This document shows, one piece after another, positions 37,501 through 51,375 of a DNA stretch of 64,000 nt (its first letter is position 1; every line of letters starts with the position of its first letter). The notes under the pieces are model-generated. The model worked only from the letters and a program-made list of their open reading frames with translations. It had not been told where the DNA came from and made no database searches. Source of the DNA: Aphanomyces cochlioides (lineage: Eukaryota > Oomycota > Saprolegniomycetes > Saprolegniales > Verrucalvaceae). The stretch is from assembly GCA_019828595.1 (NCBI GenBank), contig JAHQRK010000037.1, positions 62,001 to 126,000 on the forward strand, given 5' to 3'. A program made the position numbers and the translations under genes.

Positions 37501-40500
37501 GCCTCTCCACAACCATATCGCTCCCATCCACGACAAACCACACAAGAATACGCATGCCTCCATCGTAGACAGCGATTCACACACACTACGGGGTCGTCCA
37601 CACACACTTACACACTCTCGCACACGTCCAAGACACATCCCAACTCAACCCACACTCGAACACGCGCCAAACATCGCCACTCGCCACGCCACGCGCCTCT
37701 CCACAACCATATCGCTCCCATCCACGACAAACCACACAAGAATACGCATGCCTCCATCGTAGACAGCGATTCACACACACTACGGGGTCGTCCACACACA
37801 CTTACACACTCTCGCACACGTCCAAGACACATCCCAACTCAACCCACACTCGAACACGCGCCAAACATCGCCACTCGCCACGCCACGCGCCTCTCCACAA
37901 CCATATCGCTCCCATCCACGACAAACCACACAAGAATACGCATGCCTCCATCGTAGACAGCGATTCACACACACTACGGGGTCGTCCACACACACTTACA
38001 CACTCTCGCACACGTCCAAGACACATCCCAACTCAACCCACACTCGAACACGCGCCAAACATCGCCACTCGCCACGCCACGCGCCTCTCCACAACCATAT
38101 CGCTCCCATCCACGACAAACCACACAAGAATACGCATGCCTCCATCGTAGACAGCGATTCACACACACTACGGGGTCGTCCACACACACTTACACACTCT
38201 CGCACACGTCCAAGACACATCCCAACTCAACCCACACTCGAACACGCGCCAAACATCGCCACTCGCCACGCCACGCGCCTCTCCACAACCATATCGCTCC
38301 CATCCACGACAAACCACACAAGAATACGCATGCCTCCATCGTAGACAGCGATTCACACACACTACGGGGTCGTCCACACACACTTACACACTCTCGCACA
38401 CGTCCAAGACACATCCCAACTCAACCCACACTCGAACACGCGCCAAACATCGCCACTCGCCACGCCACGCGCCTCTCCACAACCATATCGCTCCCATCCA
38501 CGACAAACCACACAAGAATACGCATGCCTCCATCGTAGACAGCGATTCACACACACTACGGGGTCGTCCACACACACTTACACACTCTCGCACACGTCCA
38601 AGACACATCCCAACTCAACCCACACTCGAACACGCGCCAAACATCGCCACTCGCCACGCCACGCGCCTCTCCACAACCATATCGCTCCCATCCACGACAA
38701 ACCACACAAGAATACGCATGCCTCCATCGTAGACAGCGATTCACACACACTACGGGGTCGTCCACACACACTTACACACTCTCGCACACGTCCAAGACAC
38801 ATCCCAACTCAACCCACACTCGAACACGCGCCAAACATCGCCACTCGCCACGCCACGCGCCTCTCCACAACCATATCGCTCCCATCCACGACAAACCACA
38901 CAAGAATACGCATGCCTCCATCGTAGACAGCGATTCACACACACTACGGGGTCGTCCACACACACTTACACACTCTCGCACACGTCCAAGACACATCCCA
39001 ACTCAACCCACACTCGAACACGCGCCAAACATCGCCACTCGCCACGCCACGCGCCTCTCCACAACCATATCGCTCCCATCCACGACAAACCACACAAGAA
39101 TACGCATGCCTCCATCGTAGACAGCGATTCACACACACTACGGGGTCGTCCACACACACTTACACACTCTCGCACACGTCCAAGACACATCCCAACTCAA
39201 CCCACACTCGAACACGCGCCAAACATCGCCACTCGCCACGCCACGCGCCTCTCCACAACCATATCGCTCCCATCCACGACAAACCACACAAGAATACGCA
39301 TGCCTCCATCGTAGACAGCGATTCACACACACTACGGGGTCGTCCACACACACTTACACACTCTCGCACACGTCCAAGACACATCCCAACTCAACCCACA
39401 CTCGAACACGCGCCAAACATCGCCACTCGCCACGCCACGCGCCTCTCCACAACCATATCGCTCCCATCCACGACAAACCACACAAGAATACGCATGCCTC
39501 CATCGTAGACAGCGATTCACACACACTACGGGGTCGTCCACACACACTTACACACTCTCGCACACGTCCAAGACACATCCCAACTCAACCCACACTCGAA
39601 CACGCGCCAAACATCGCCACTCGCCACGCCACGCGCCTCTCCACAACCATATCGCTCCCATCCACGACAAACCACACAAGAATACGCATGCCTCCATCGT
39701 AGACAGCGATTCACACACACTACGGGGTCGTCCACACACACTTACACACTCTCGCACACGTCCAAGACACATCCCAACTCAACCCACACTCGAACACGCG
39801 CCAAACATCGCCACTCGCCACGCCACGCGCCTCTCCACAACCATATCGCTCCCATCCACGACAAACCACACAAGAATACGCATGCCTCCATCGTAGACAG
39901 CGATTCACACACACTACGGGGTCGTCCACACACACTTACACACTCTCGCACACGTCCAAGACACATCCCAACTCAACCCACACTCGAACACGCGCCAAAC
40001 ATCGCCACTCGCCACGCCACGCGCCTCTCCACAACCATATCGCTCCCATCCACGACAAACCACACAAGAATACGCATGCCTCCATCGTAGACAGCGATTC
40101 ACACACACTACGGGGTCGTCCACACACACTTACACACTCTCGCACACGTCCAAGACACATCCCAACTCAACCCACACTCGAACACGCGCCAAACATCGCC
40201 ACTCGCCACGCCACGCGCCTCTCCACAACCATATCGCTCCCATCCACGACAAACCACACAAGAATACGCATGCCTCCATCGTAGACAGCGATTCACACAC
40301 ACTACGGGGTCGTCCACACACACTTACACACTCTCGCACACGTCCAAGACACATCCCAACTCAACCCACACTCGAACACGCGCCAAACATCGCCACTCGC
40401 CACGCCACGCGCCTCTCCACAACCATATCGCTCCCATCCACGACAAACCACACAAGAATACGCATGCCTCCATCGTAGACAGCGATTCACACACACTACG

Positions 40501-43500
40501 GGGTCGTCCACACACACTTACACACTCTCGCACACGTCCAAGACACATCCCAACTCAACCCACACTCGAACACGCGCCAAACATCGCCACTCGCCACGCC
40601 ACGCGCCTCTCCACAACCATATCGCTCCCATCCACGACAAACCACACAAGAATACGCATGCCTCCATCGTAGACAGCGATTCACACACACTACGGGGTCG
40701 TCCACACACACTTACACACTCTCGCACACGTCCAAGACACATCCCAACTCAACCCACACTCGAACACGCGCCAAACATCGCCACTCGCCACGCCACGCGC
40801 CTCTCCACAACCATATCGCTCCCATCCACGACAAACCACACAAGAATACGCATGCCTCCATCGTAGACAGCGATTCACACACACTACGGGGTCGTCCACA
40901 CACACTTACACACTCTCGCACACGTCCAAGACACATCCCAACTCAACCCACACTCGAACACGCGCCAAACATCGCCACTCGCCACGCCACGCGCCTCTCC
41001 ACAACCATATCGCTCCCATCCACGACAAACCACACAAGAATACGCATGCCTCCATCGTAGACAGCGATTCACACACACTACGGGGTCGTCCACACACACT
41101 TACACACTCTCGCACACGTCCAAGACACATCCCAACTCAACCCACACTCGAACACGCGCCAAACATCGCCACTCGCCACGCCACGCGCCTCTCCACAACC
41201 ATATCGCTCCCATCCACGACAAACCACACAAGAATACGCATGCCTCCATCGTAGACAGCGATTCACACACACTACGGGGTCGTCCACACACACTTACACA
41301 CTCTCGCACACGTCCAAGACACATCCCAACTCAACCCACACTCGAACACGCGCCAAACATCGCCACTCGCCACGCCACGCGCCTCTCCACAACCATATCG
41401 CTCCCATCCACGACAAACCACACAAGAATACGCATGCCTCCATCGTAGACAGCGATTCACACACACTACGGGGTCGTCCACACACACTTACACACTCTCG
41501 CACACGTCCAAGACACATCCCAACTCAACCCACACTCGAACACGCGCCAAACATCGCCACTCGCCACGCCACGCGCCTCTCCACAACCATATCGCTCCCA
41601 TCCACGACAAACCACACAAGAATACGCATGCCTCCATCGTAGACAGCGATTCACACACACTACGGGGTCGTCCACACACACTTACACACTCTCGCACACG
41701 TCCAAGACACATCCCAACTCAACCCACACTCGAACACGCGCCAAACATCGCCACTCGCCACGCCACGCGCCTCTCCACAACCATATCGCTCCCATCCACG
41801 ACAAACCACACAAGAATACGCATGCCTCCATCGTAGACAGCGATTCACACACACTACGGGGTCGTCCACACACACTTACACACTCTCGCACACGTCCAAG
41901 ACACATCCCAACTCAACCCACACTCGAACACGCGCCAAACATCGCCACTCGCCACGCCACGCGCCTCTCCACAACCATATCGCTCCCATCCACGACAAAC
42001 CACACAAGAATACGCATGCCTCCATCGTAGACAGCGATTCACACACACTACGGGGTCGTCCACACACACTTACACACTCTCGCACACGTCCAAGACACAT
42101 CCCAACTCAACCCACACTCGAACACGCGCCAAACATCGCCACTCGCCACGCCACGCGCCTCTCCACAACCATATCGCTCCCATCCACGACAAACCACACA
42201 AGAATACGCATGCCTCCATCGTAGACAGCGATTCACACACACTACGGGGTCGTCCACACACACTTACACACTCTCGCACACGTCCAAGACACATCCCAAC
42301 TCAACCCACACTCGAACACGCGCCAAACATCGCCACTCGCCACGCCACGCGCCTCTCCACAACCATATCGCTCCCATCCACGACAAACCACACAAGAATA
42401 CGCATGCCTCCATCGTAGACAGCGATTCACACACACTACGGGGTCGTCCACACACACTTACACACTCTCGCACACGTCCAAGACACATCCCAACTCAACC
42501 CACACTCGAACACGCGCCAAACATCGCCACTCGCCACGCCACGCGCCTCTCCACAACCATATCGCTCCCATCCACGACAAACCACACAAGAATACGCATG
42601 CCTCCATCGTAGACAGCGATTCACACACACTACGGGGTCGTCCACACACACTTACACACTCTCGCACACGTCCAAGACACATCCCAACTCAACCCACACT
42701 CGAACACGCGCCAAACATCGCCACTCGCCACGCCACGCGCCTCTCCACAACCATATCGCTCCCATCCACGACAAACCACACAAGAATACGCATGCCTCCA
42801 TCGTAGACAGCGATTCACACACACTACGGGGTCGTCCACACACACTTACACACTCTCGCACACGTCCAAGACACATCCCAACTCAACCCACACTCGAACA
42901 CGCGCCAAACATCGCCACTCGCCACGCCACGCGCCTCTCCACAACCATATCGCTCCCATCCACGACAAACCACACAAGAATACGCATGCCTCCATCGTAG
43001 ACAGCGATTCACACACACTACGGGGTCGTCCACACACACTTACACACTCTCGCACACGTCCAAGACACATCCCAACTCAACCCACACTCGAACACGCGCC
43101 AAACATCGCCACTCGCCACGCCACGCGCCTCTCCACAACCATATCGCTCCCATCCACGACAAACCACACAAGAATACGCATGCCTCCATCGTAGACAGCG
43201 ATTCACACACACTACGGGGTCGTCCACACACACTTACACACTCTCGCACACGTCCAAGACACATCCCAACTCAACCCACACTCGAACACGCGCCAAACAT
43301 CGCCACTCGCCACGCCACGCGCCTCTCCACAACCATATCGCTCCCATCCACGACAAACCACACAAGAACACGCATGCCTCCATCGTAGACAGCGATTCAC
43401 ACACACTACGGGGTCGTCCACACACACTTCCACACTCTCGCACACGTCCAAGACACATCCCAACTCAACCCACACTCGAACACGCGCCAAACATCGCCAC

Positions 43501-46500
43501 TCGCCACGCCACGCGCCTCTCCACAACCATATCGCTCCCATCCACGACAAACCACACAAGAATACGCATGCCTCCATCGTAGACAGCGATTCACACACAC
43601 TACGGGGTCGTCCACACACACTTACACACTCTCGCACACGTCCAAGACACATCCCAACTCAACCCACACTCGAACACGCGCCAAACATCGCCACTCGCCA
43701 CGCCACGCGCCTCTCCACAACCATATCACTCCCATCCACGACAAACCACACAAGAATACGCATGCCTCCATCGTAGACAGCGATTCACACACACTACGGG
43801 GTCGTCCACACACACTTACACACTCTCGCACACGTCCAAGACACATCCCAACTCAACCCACACTCGAACACGCGCCAAACATCGCCACTCGCCACGCCAC
43901 GCGCCTCTCCACAACCATATCGCTCCCATCCACGACAAACCACACAAGAATACGCATGCCTCCATCGTAGACAGCGATTCACACACACTACGGGGTCGTC
44001 CACACACACTTACACACTCTCGCACACGTCCAAGACACATCCCAACTCAACCCACACTCGAACACGCGCCAAACATCGCCACTCGCCACGCCACGCGCCT
44101 CTCCACAACCATATCGCTCCCATCCACGACAAACCACACAAGAATACGCATGCCTCCATCGTAGACAGCGATTCACACACACTACGGGGTCGTCCACACA
44201 CACTTACACACTCTCGCACACGTCCAAGACACATCCCAACTCAACCCACACTCGAACACGCGCCAAACATCGCCACTCGCCACGCCACGCGCCTCTCCAC
44301 AACCATATCGCTCCCATCCACGACAAACCACACAAGAATACGCATGCCTCCATCGTAGACAGCGATTCACACACACTACGGGGTCGTCCACACACACTTA
44401 CACACTCTCGCACACGTCCAAGACACATCCCAACTCAACCCACACTCGAACACGCGCCAAACATCGCCACTCGCCACGCCACGCGCCTCTCCACAACCAT
44501 ATCGCTCCCATCCACGACAAACCACACAAGAATACGCATGCCTCCATCGTAGACAGCGATTCACACACACTACGGGGTCGTCCACACACACTTACACACT
44601 CTCGCACACGTCCAAGACACATCCCAACTCAACCCACACTCGAACACGCGCCAAACATCGCCACTCGCCACGCCACGCGCCTCTCCACAACCATATCGCT
44701 CCCATCCACGACAAACCACACAAGAATACGCATGCCTCCATCGTAGACAGCGATTCACACACACTACGGGGTCGTCCACACACACTTCCACACTCTCGCA
44801 CACGTCCAAGACACATCCCAACTCAACCCACACTCGAACACGCGCCAAACATCGCCACTCGCCACGCCACGCGCCTCTCCACAACCATATCACTCCCATC
44901 CACGACAAACCACACAAGAATACGCATGCCTCCATCGTAGACAGCGATTCACACACACTACGGGGTCGTCCACACACACTTACACACTCTCGCACACGTC
45001 CAAGACACATCCCAACTCAACCCACACTCGAACACGCGCCAAACATCGCCACTCGCCACGCCACGCGCCTCTCCACAACCATATCGCTCCCATCCACGAC
45101 AAACCACACAAGAATACGCATGCCTCCATCGTAGACAGCGATTCACACACACTACGGGGTCGTCCACACACACTTACACACTCTCGCACACGTCCAAGAT
45201 ACATCCCAACTCAACCCACACTCGAACACGCGCCAAACATCGCCACTCGCCACGCCACGCGCCTCTCCACAACCATATCGCTCCCATCCACGACAAACCA
45301 CACAAGAATACGCATGTCTCCATCGTAGACAGCGATTCACACACACTACGGGGTCGTCCACACACACTTACACACTCTCGCACACGTCCAAGACACATCC
45401 CAACTCAACCCACACTCGAACACGCGCCAAACATCGCCACTCGCCACGCCACGCGCCTCTCCACAACCATATCACTCCCATCCACGACAAACCACACAAG
45501 AATACGCATGCCTCCATCGTAGACAGCGATTCACACACACTACGGGGTCGTCCACACACACTTACACACTCTCGCACACGTCCAAGACACATCCCAACTC
45601 AACCCACACTCGAACACGCGCCAAACATCGCCACTCGCCACGCCACGCGCCTCTCCACAACCATATCGCTCCCATCCACGACAAACCACACAAGAATACG
45701 CATGCCTCCATCGTAGACAGCGATTCACACACACTACGGGGTCGTCCACACACACTTACACACTCTCGCACACGTCCAAGACACATCCCAACTCAACCCA
45801 CACTCGAACACGCGCCAAACATCGCCACTCGCCACGCCACGCGCCTCTCCACAACCATATCACTCCCATCCACGACAAACCACACAAGAATACGCATGCC
45901 TCCATCGTAGACAGCGATTCACACACACTACGGGGTCGTCCACACACACTTACACACTCTCGCACACGTCCAAGACACATCCCAACTCAACCCACACTCG
46001 AACACGCGCCAAACATCGCCACTCGCCACGCCACGCGCCTCTCCACAACCATATCGCTCCCATCCACGACAAACCACACAAGAATACGCATGCCTCCATC
46101 GTAGACAGCGATTCACACACACTACGGGGTCGTCCACACACACTTACACACTCTCGCACACGTCCAAGACACATCCCAACTCAACCCACACTCGAACACG
46201 CGCCAAACATCGCCACTCGCCACGCCACGCGCCTCTCCACAACCATATCACTCCCATCCACGACAAACCACACAAGAATACGCATGCCTCCATCGTAGAC
46301 AGCGATTCACACACACTACGGGGTCGTCCACACACACTTACACACTCTCGCACACGTCCAAGACACATCCCAACTCAACCCACACTCGAACACGCGCCAA
46401 ACATCGCCACTCGCCACGCCACGCGCCTCTCCACAACCATATCGCTCCCATCCACGACAAACCACACAAGAATACGCATGCCTCCATCGTAGACAGCGAT

Positions 46501-49500
46501 TCACACACACTACGGGGTCGTCCACACACACTTACACACTCTCGCACACGTCCAAGACACATCCCAACTCAACCCACACTCGAACACGCGCCAAACATCG
46601 CCACTCGCCACGCCACGCGCCTCTCCACAACCATATCGCTCCCATCCACGACAAACCACACAAGAATACGCATGCCTCCATCGTAGACAGCGATTCACAC
46701 ACACTACGGGGTCGTCCACACACACTTACACACTCTCGCACACGTCCAAGACACATCCCAACTCAACCCACACTCGAACACGCGCCAAACATCGCCACTC
46801 GCCACGCCACGCGCCTCTCCACAACCATATCACTCCCATCCACGACAAACCACACAAGAATACGCATGCCTCCATCGTAGACAGCGATTCACACACACTA
46901 CGGGGTCGTCCACACACACTTACACACTCTCGCACACGTCCAAGACACATCCCAACTCAACCCACACTCGAACACGCGCCAAACATCGCCACTCGCCACG
47001 CCACGCGCCTCTCCACAACCATATCGCTCCCATCCACGACAAACCACACAAGAATACGCATGCCTCCATCGTAGACAGCGATTCACACACACTACGGGGT
47101 CGTCCACACACACTTACACACTCTCGCACACGTCCAAGACACATCCCAACTCAACCCACACTCGAACACGCGCCAAACATCGCCACTCGCCACGCCACGC
47201 GCCTCTCCACAACCATATCACTCCCATCCACGACAAACCACACAAGAATACGCATGCCTCCATCGTAGACAGCGATTCACACACACTACGGGGTCGTCCA
47301 CACACACTTACACACTCTCGCACACGTCCAAGATACATCCCAACTCAACCCACACTCGAACACGCGCCAAACATCGCCACTCGCCACGCCACGCGCCTCT
47401 CCACAACCATATCGCTCCCATCCACGACAAACCACACAAGAATACGCATGCCTCCATCGTAGACAGCGATTCACACACACTACGGGGTCGTCCACACACA
47501 CTTACACACTCTCGCACACGTCCAAGACACATCCCAACTCAACCCACACTCGAACACGCGCCAAACATCGCCACTCGCCACGCCACGCGCCTCTCCACAA
47601 CCATATCGCTCCCATCCACGACAAACCACACAAGAATACGCATGCCTCCATCGTAGACAGCGATTCACACACACTACGGGGTCGTCCACACACACTTACA
47701 CACTCTCGCACACGTCCAAGACACATCCCAACTCAACCCACACTCGAACACGCGCCAAACATCGCCACTCGCCACGCCACGCGCCTCTCCACAACCATAT
47801 CACTCCCATCCACGACAAACCACACAAGAATACGCATGCCTCCATCGTAGACAGCGATTCACACACACTACGGGGTCGTCCACACACACTTACACACTCT
47901 CGCACACGTCCAAGACACATCCCAACTCAACCCACACTCGAACACGCGCCAAACATCGCCACTCGCCACGCCACGCGCCTCTCCACAACCATATCGCTCC
48001 CATCCACGACAAACCACACAAGAATACGCATGCCTCCATCGTAGACAGCGATTCACACACACTACGGGGTCGTCCACACACACTTACACACTCTCGCACA
48101 CGTCCAAGACACATCCCAACTCAACCCACACTCGAACACGCGCCAAACATCGCCACTCGCCACGCCACGCGCCTCTCCACAACCATATCACTCCCATCCA
48201 CGACAAACCACACAAGAATACGCATGCCTCCATCGTAGACAGCGATTCACACACACTACGGGGTCGTCCACACACACTTACACACTCTCGCACACGTCCA
48301 AGACACATCCCAACTCAACCCACACTCGAACACGCGCCAAACATCGCCACTCGCCACGCCACGCGCCTCTCCACAACCATATCGCTCCCATCCACGACAA
48401 ACCACACAAGAATACGCATGCCTCCATCGTAGACAGCGATTCACACACACTACGGGGTCGTCCACACACACTTACACACTCTCGCACACGTCCAAGACAC
48501 ATCCCAACTCAACCCACACTCGAACACGCGCCAAACATCGCCACTCGCCACGCCACGCGCCTCTCCACAACCATATCACTCCCATCCACGACAAACCACA
48601 CAAGAATACGCATGCCTCCATCGTAGACAGCGATTCACACACACTACGGGGTCGTCCACACACACTTACACACTCTCGCACACGTCCAAGACACATCCCA
48701 ACTCAACCCACACTCGAACACGCGCCAAACATCGCCACTCGCCACGCCACGCGCCTCTCCACAACCATATCGCTCCCATCCACGACAAACCACACAAGAA
48801 TACGCATGCCTCCATCGTAGACAGCGATTCACACACACTACGGGGTCGTCCACACACACTTACACACTCTCGCACACGTCCAAGATACATCCCAACTCAA
48901 CCCACACTCGAACACGCGCCAAACATCGCCACTCGCCACGCCACGCGCCTCTCCACAACCATATCGCTCCCATCCACGACAAACCACACAAGAATACGCA
49001 TGCCTCCATCGTAGACAGCGATTCACACACACTACGGGGTCGTCCACACACACTTACACACTCTCGCACACGTCCAAGACACATCCCAACTCAACCCACA
49101 CTCGAACACGCGCCAAACATCGCCACTCGCCACGCCACGCGCCTCTCCACAACCATATCGCTCCCATCCACGACAAACCACACAAGAACACGCATGCCTC
49201 CATCGTAGACAGCGATTCACACACACTACGGGGTCGTCCACACACACTTACACACTCTCGCACACGTCCAAGACACATCCCAACTCAACCCACACTCGAA
49301 CACGCGCCAAACATCGCCACTCGCCACGCCACGCGCCTCTCCACAACCATATCGCTCCCATCCACGACAAACCACACAAGAATACGCATGCCTCCATCGT
49401 AGACAGCGATTCACACACACTACGGGGTCGTCCACACACACTTACACACTCTCGCACACGTCCAAGACACATCCCAACTCAACCCACACTCGAACACGCG

Positions 49501-51317
49501 CCAAACATCGCCACTCGCCACGCCACGCGCCTCTCCACAACCATATCGCTCCCATCCACGACAAACCACACAAGAATACGCATGCCTCCATCGTAGACAG
49601 CGATTCACACACACTACGGGGTCGTCCACACACACTTACACACTCTCGCACACGTCCAAGACACATCCCAACTCAACCCACACTCGAACACGCGCCAAAC
49701 ATCGCCACTCGCCACGCCACGCGCCTCTCCACAACCATATCGCTCCCATCCACGACAAACCACACAAGAATACGCATGCCTCCATCGTAGACAGCGATTC
49801 ACACACACTACGGGGTCGTCCACACACACTTACACACTCTCGCACACGTCCAAGACACATCCCAACTCAACCCACACTCGAACACGCGCCAAACATCGCC
49901 ACTCGCCACGCCACGCGCCTCTCCACAACCATATCGCTCCCATCCACGACAAACCACACAAGAATACGCATGCCTCCATCGTAGACAGCGATTCACACAC
50001 ACTACGGGGTCGTCCACACACACTTACACACTCTCGCACACGTCCAAGACACATCCCAACTCAACCCACACTCGAACACGCGCCAAACATCGCCACTCGC
50101 CACGCCACGCGCCTCTCCACAACCATATCGCTCCCATCCACGACAAACCACACAAGAATACGCATGCCTCCATCGTAGACAGCGATTCACACACACTACG
50201 GGGTCGTCCACACACACTTACACACTCTCGCACACGTCCAAGACACATCCCAACTCAACCCACACTCGAACACGCGCCAAACATCGCCACTCGCCACGCC
50301 ACGCGCCTCTCCACAACCATATCACTCCCATCCACGACAAACCACACAAGAATACGCATGCCTCCATCGTAGACAGCGATTCACACACACTACGGGGTCG
50401 TCCACACACACTTACACACTCTCGCACACGTCCAAGACACATCCCAACTCAACCCACACTCGAACACGCGCCAAACATCGCCACTCGCCACGCCACGCGC
50501 CTCTCCACAACCATATCACTCCCATCCACGACAAACCACACAAGAATACGCATGCCTCCATCGTAGACAGCGATTCACACACACTACGGGGTCGTCCACA
50601 CACACTTACACACTCTCGCACACGTCCAAGACACATCCCAACTCAACCCACACTCGAACACGCGCCAAACATCGCCACTCGCCACGCCACGCGCCTCTCC
50701 ACAACCATATCGCTCCCATCCACGACAAACCACACAAGAATACGCATGCCTCCATCGTAGACAGCGATTCACACACACTACGGGGTCGTCCACACACACT
50801 TACACACTCTCGCACACGTCCAAGACACATCCCAACTCAACCCACACTCGAACACGCGCCAAACATCGCCACTCGCCACGCCACGCGCCTCTCCACAACC
50901 ATATCGCTCCCATCCACGACAAACCACACAAGAATACGCATGCCTCCATCGTAGACAGCGATTCACACACACTACGGGGTCGTCCACACACACTTACACA
51001 CTCTCGCACACGTCCAAGACACATCCCAACTCAACCCACACTCGAACACGCGCCAAACATCGCCACTCGCCACGCCACGCGCCTCTCCACAACCATATCG
51101 CTCCCATCCACGACAAACCACACAAGAATACGCATGCCTCCATCGTAGACAGCGATTCACACACACTACGGGGTCGTCCACACACACTTACACACTCTCG
51201 CACACGTCCAAGACACATCCCAACTCAACCCACACTCGAACACGCGCCAAACATCGCCACTCGCCACGCCACGCGCCTCTCCACAACCATGTCGCTCCCA
51301 TCTACGACAAACCACAA
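22506..51317. repeat. 194-bp satellite array, about 148 monomers
   Basis: A head-to-tail array with a constant 194-bp period over 28.8 kb. The plus strand is rich in C and A and poor in G, with a single 'acggggtcg' block per monomer. From about 22.7 to 43.3 kb (some 106 monomers) the units appear identical except one that lacks a single base at about 36533. The first and last monomers are the most diverged, as is usual at array edges. The 71- and 74-codon minus-strand frames repeated in every monomer overlap each other and cannot extend, because 194 is not a multiple of 3. The array abuts the minisatellite on the left and an old LINE on the right. Confidence 0.97.
43340..51317. repeat. Variant-bearing right part of the 194-bp satellite
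   Basis: In this part monomers carry recurrent single-base variants. A 'tatcactccc' for 'tatcgctccc' change is at 43728, 44892, 45474, 45862, 46250, 46832, 47220, 47802, 48190, 48578, 50324 and 50518, i.e. spacings of 6,3,2,2,3,2,3,2,2,9,1 monomers. A 'caagatacatc' variant is at 45200, 47334 and 48886; 'cacttccac' near 43429 and 44787; 'agaacacgc' near 43369 and 49189. The spacing suggests blocks of two to three monomers copied together. Confidence 0.85.
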
Positions 51318-51375
51318 CTGCCGAATTCGCCTCGTACCCCTCAAGTGAAGAAATTTAAGTCACGCCACACCCAAC

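Noticed and set aside
22441..51218. Hundreds of 71- and 74-codon minus-strand frames in the satellite
   Set aside because: They repeat with the 194-bp period, overlap each other in two frames, always stop and show no domain. They are by-products of the repeat.
22506..51317. CRISPR array
   Set aside because: The 194-bp unit repeats as a whole, with no unique spacers, and the context is eukaryotic.
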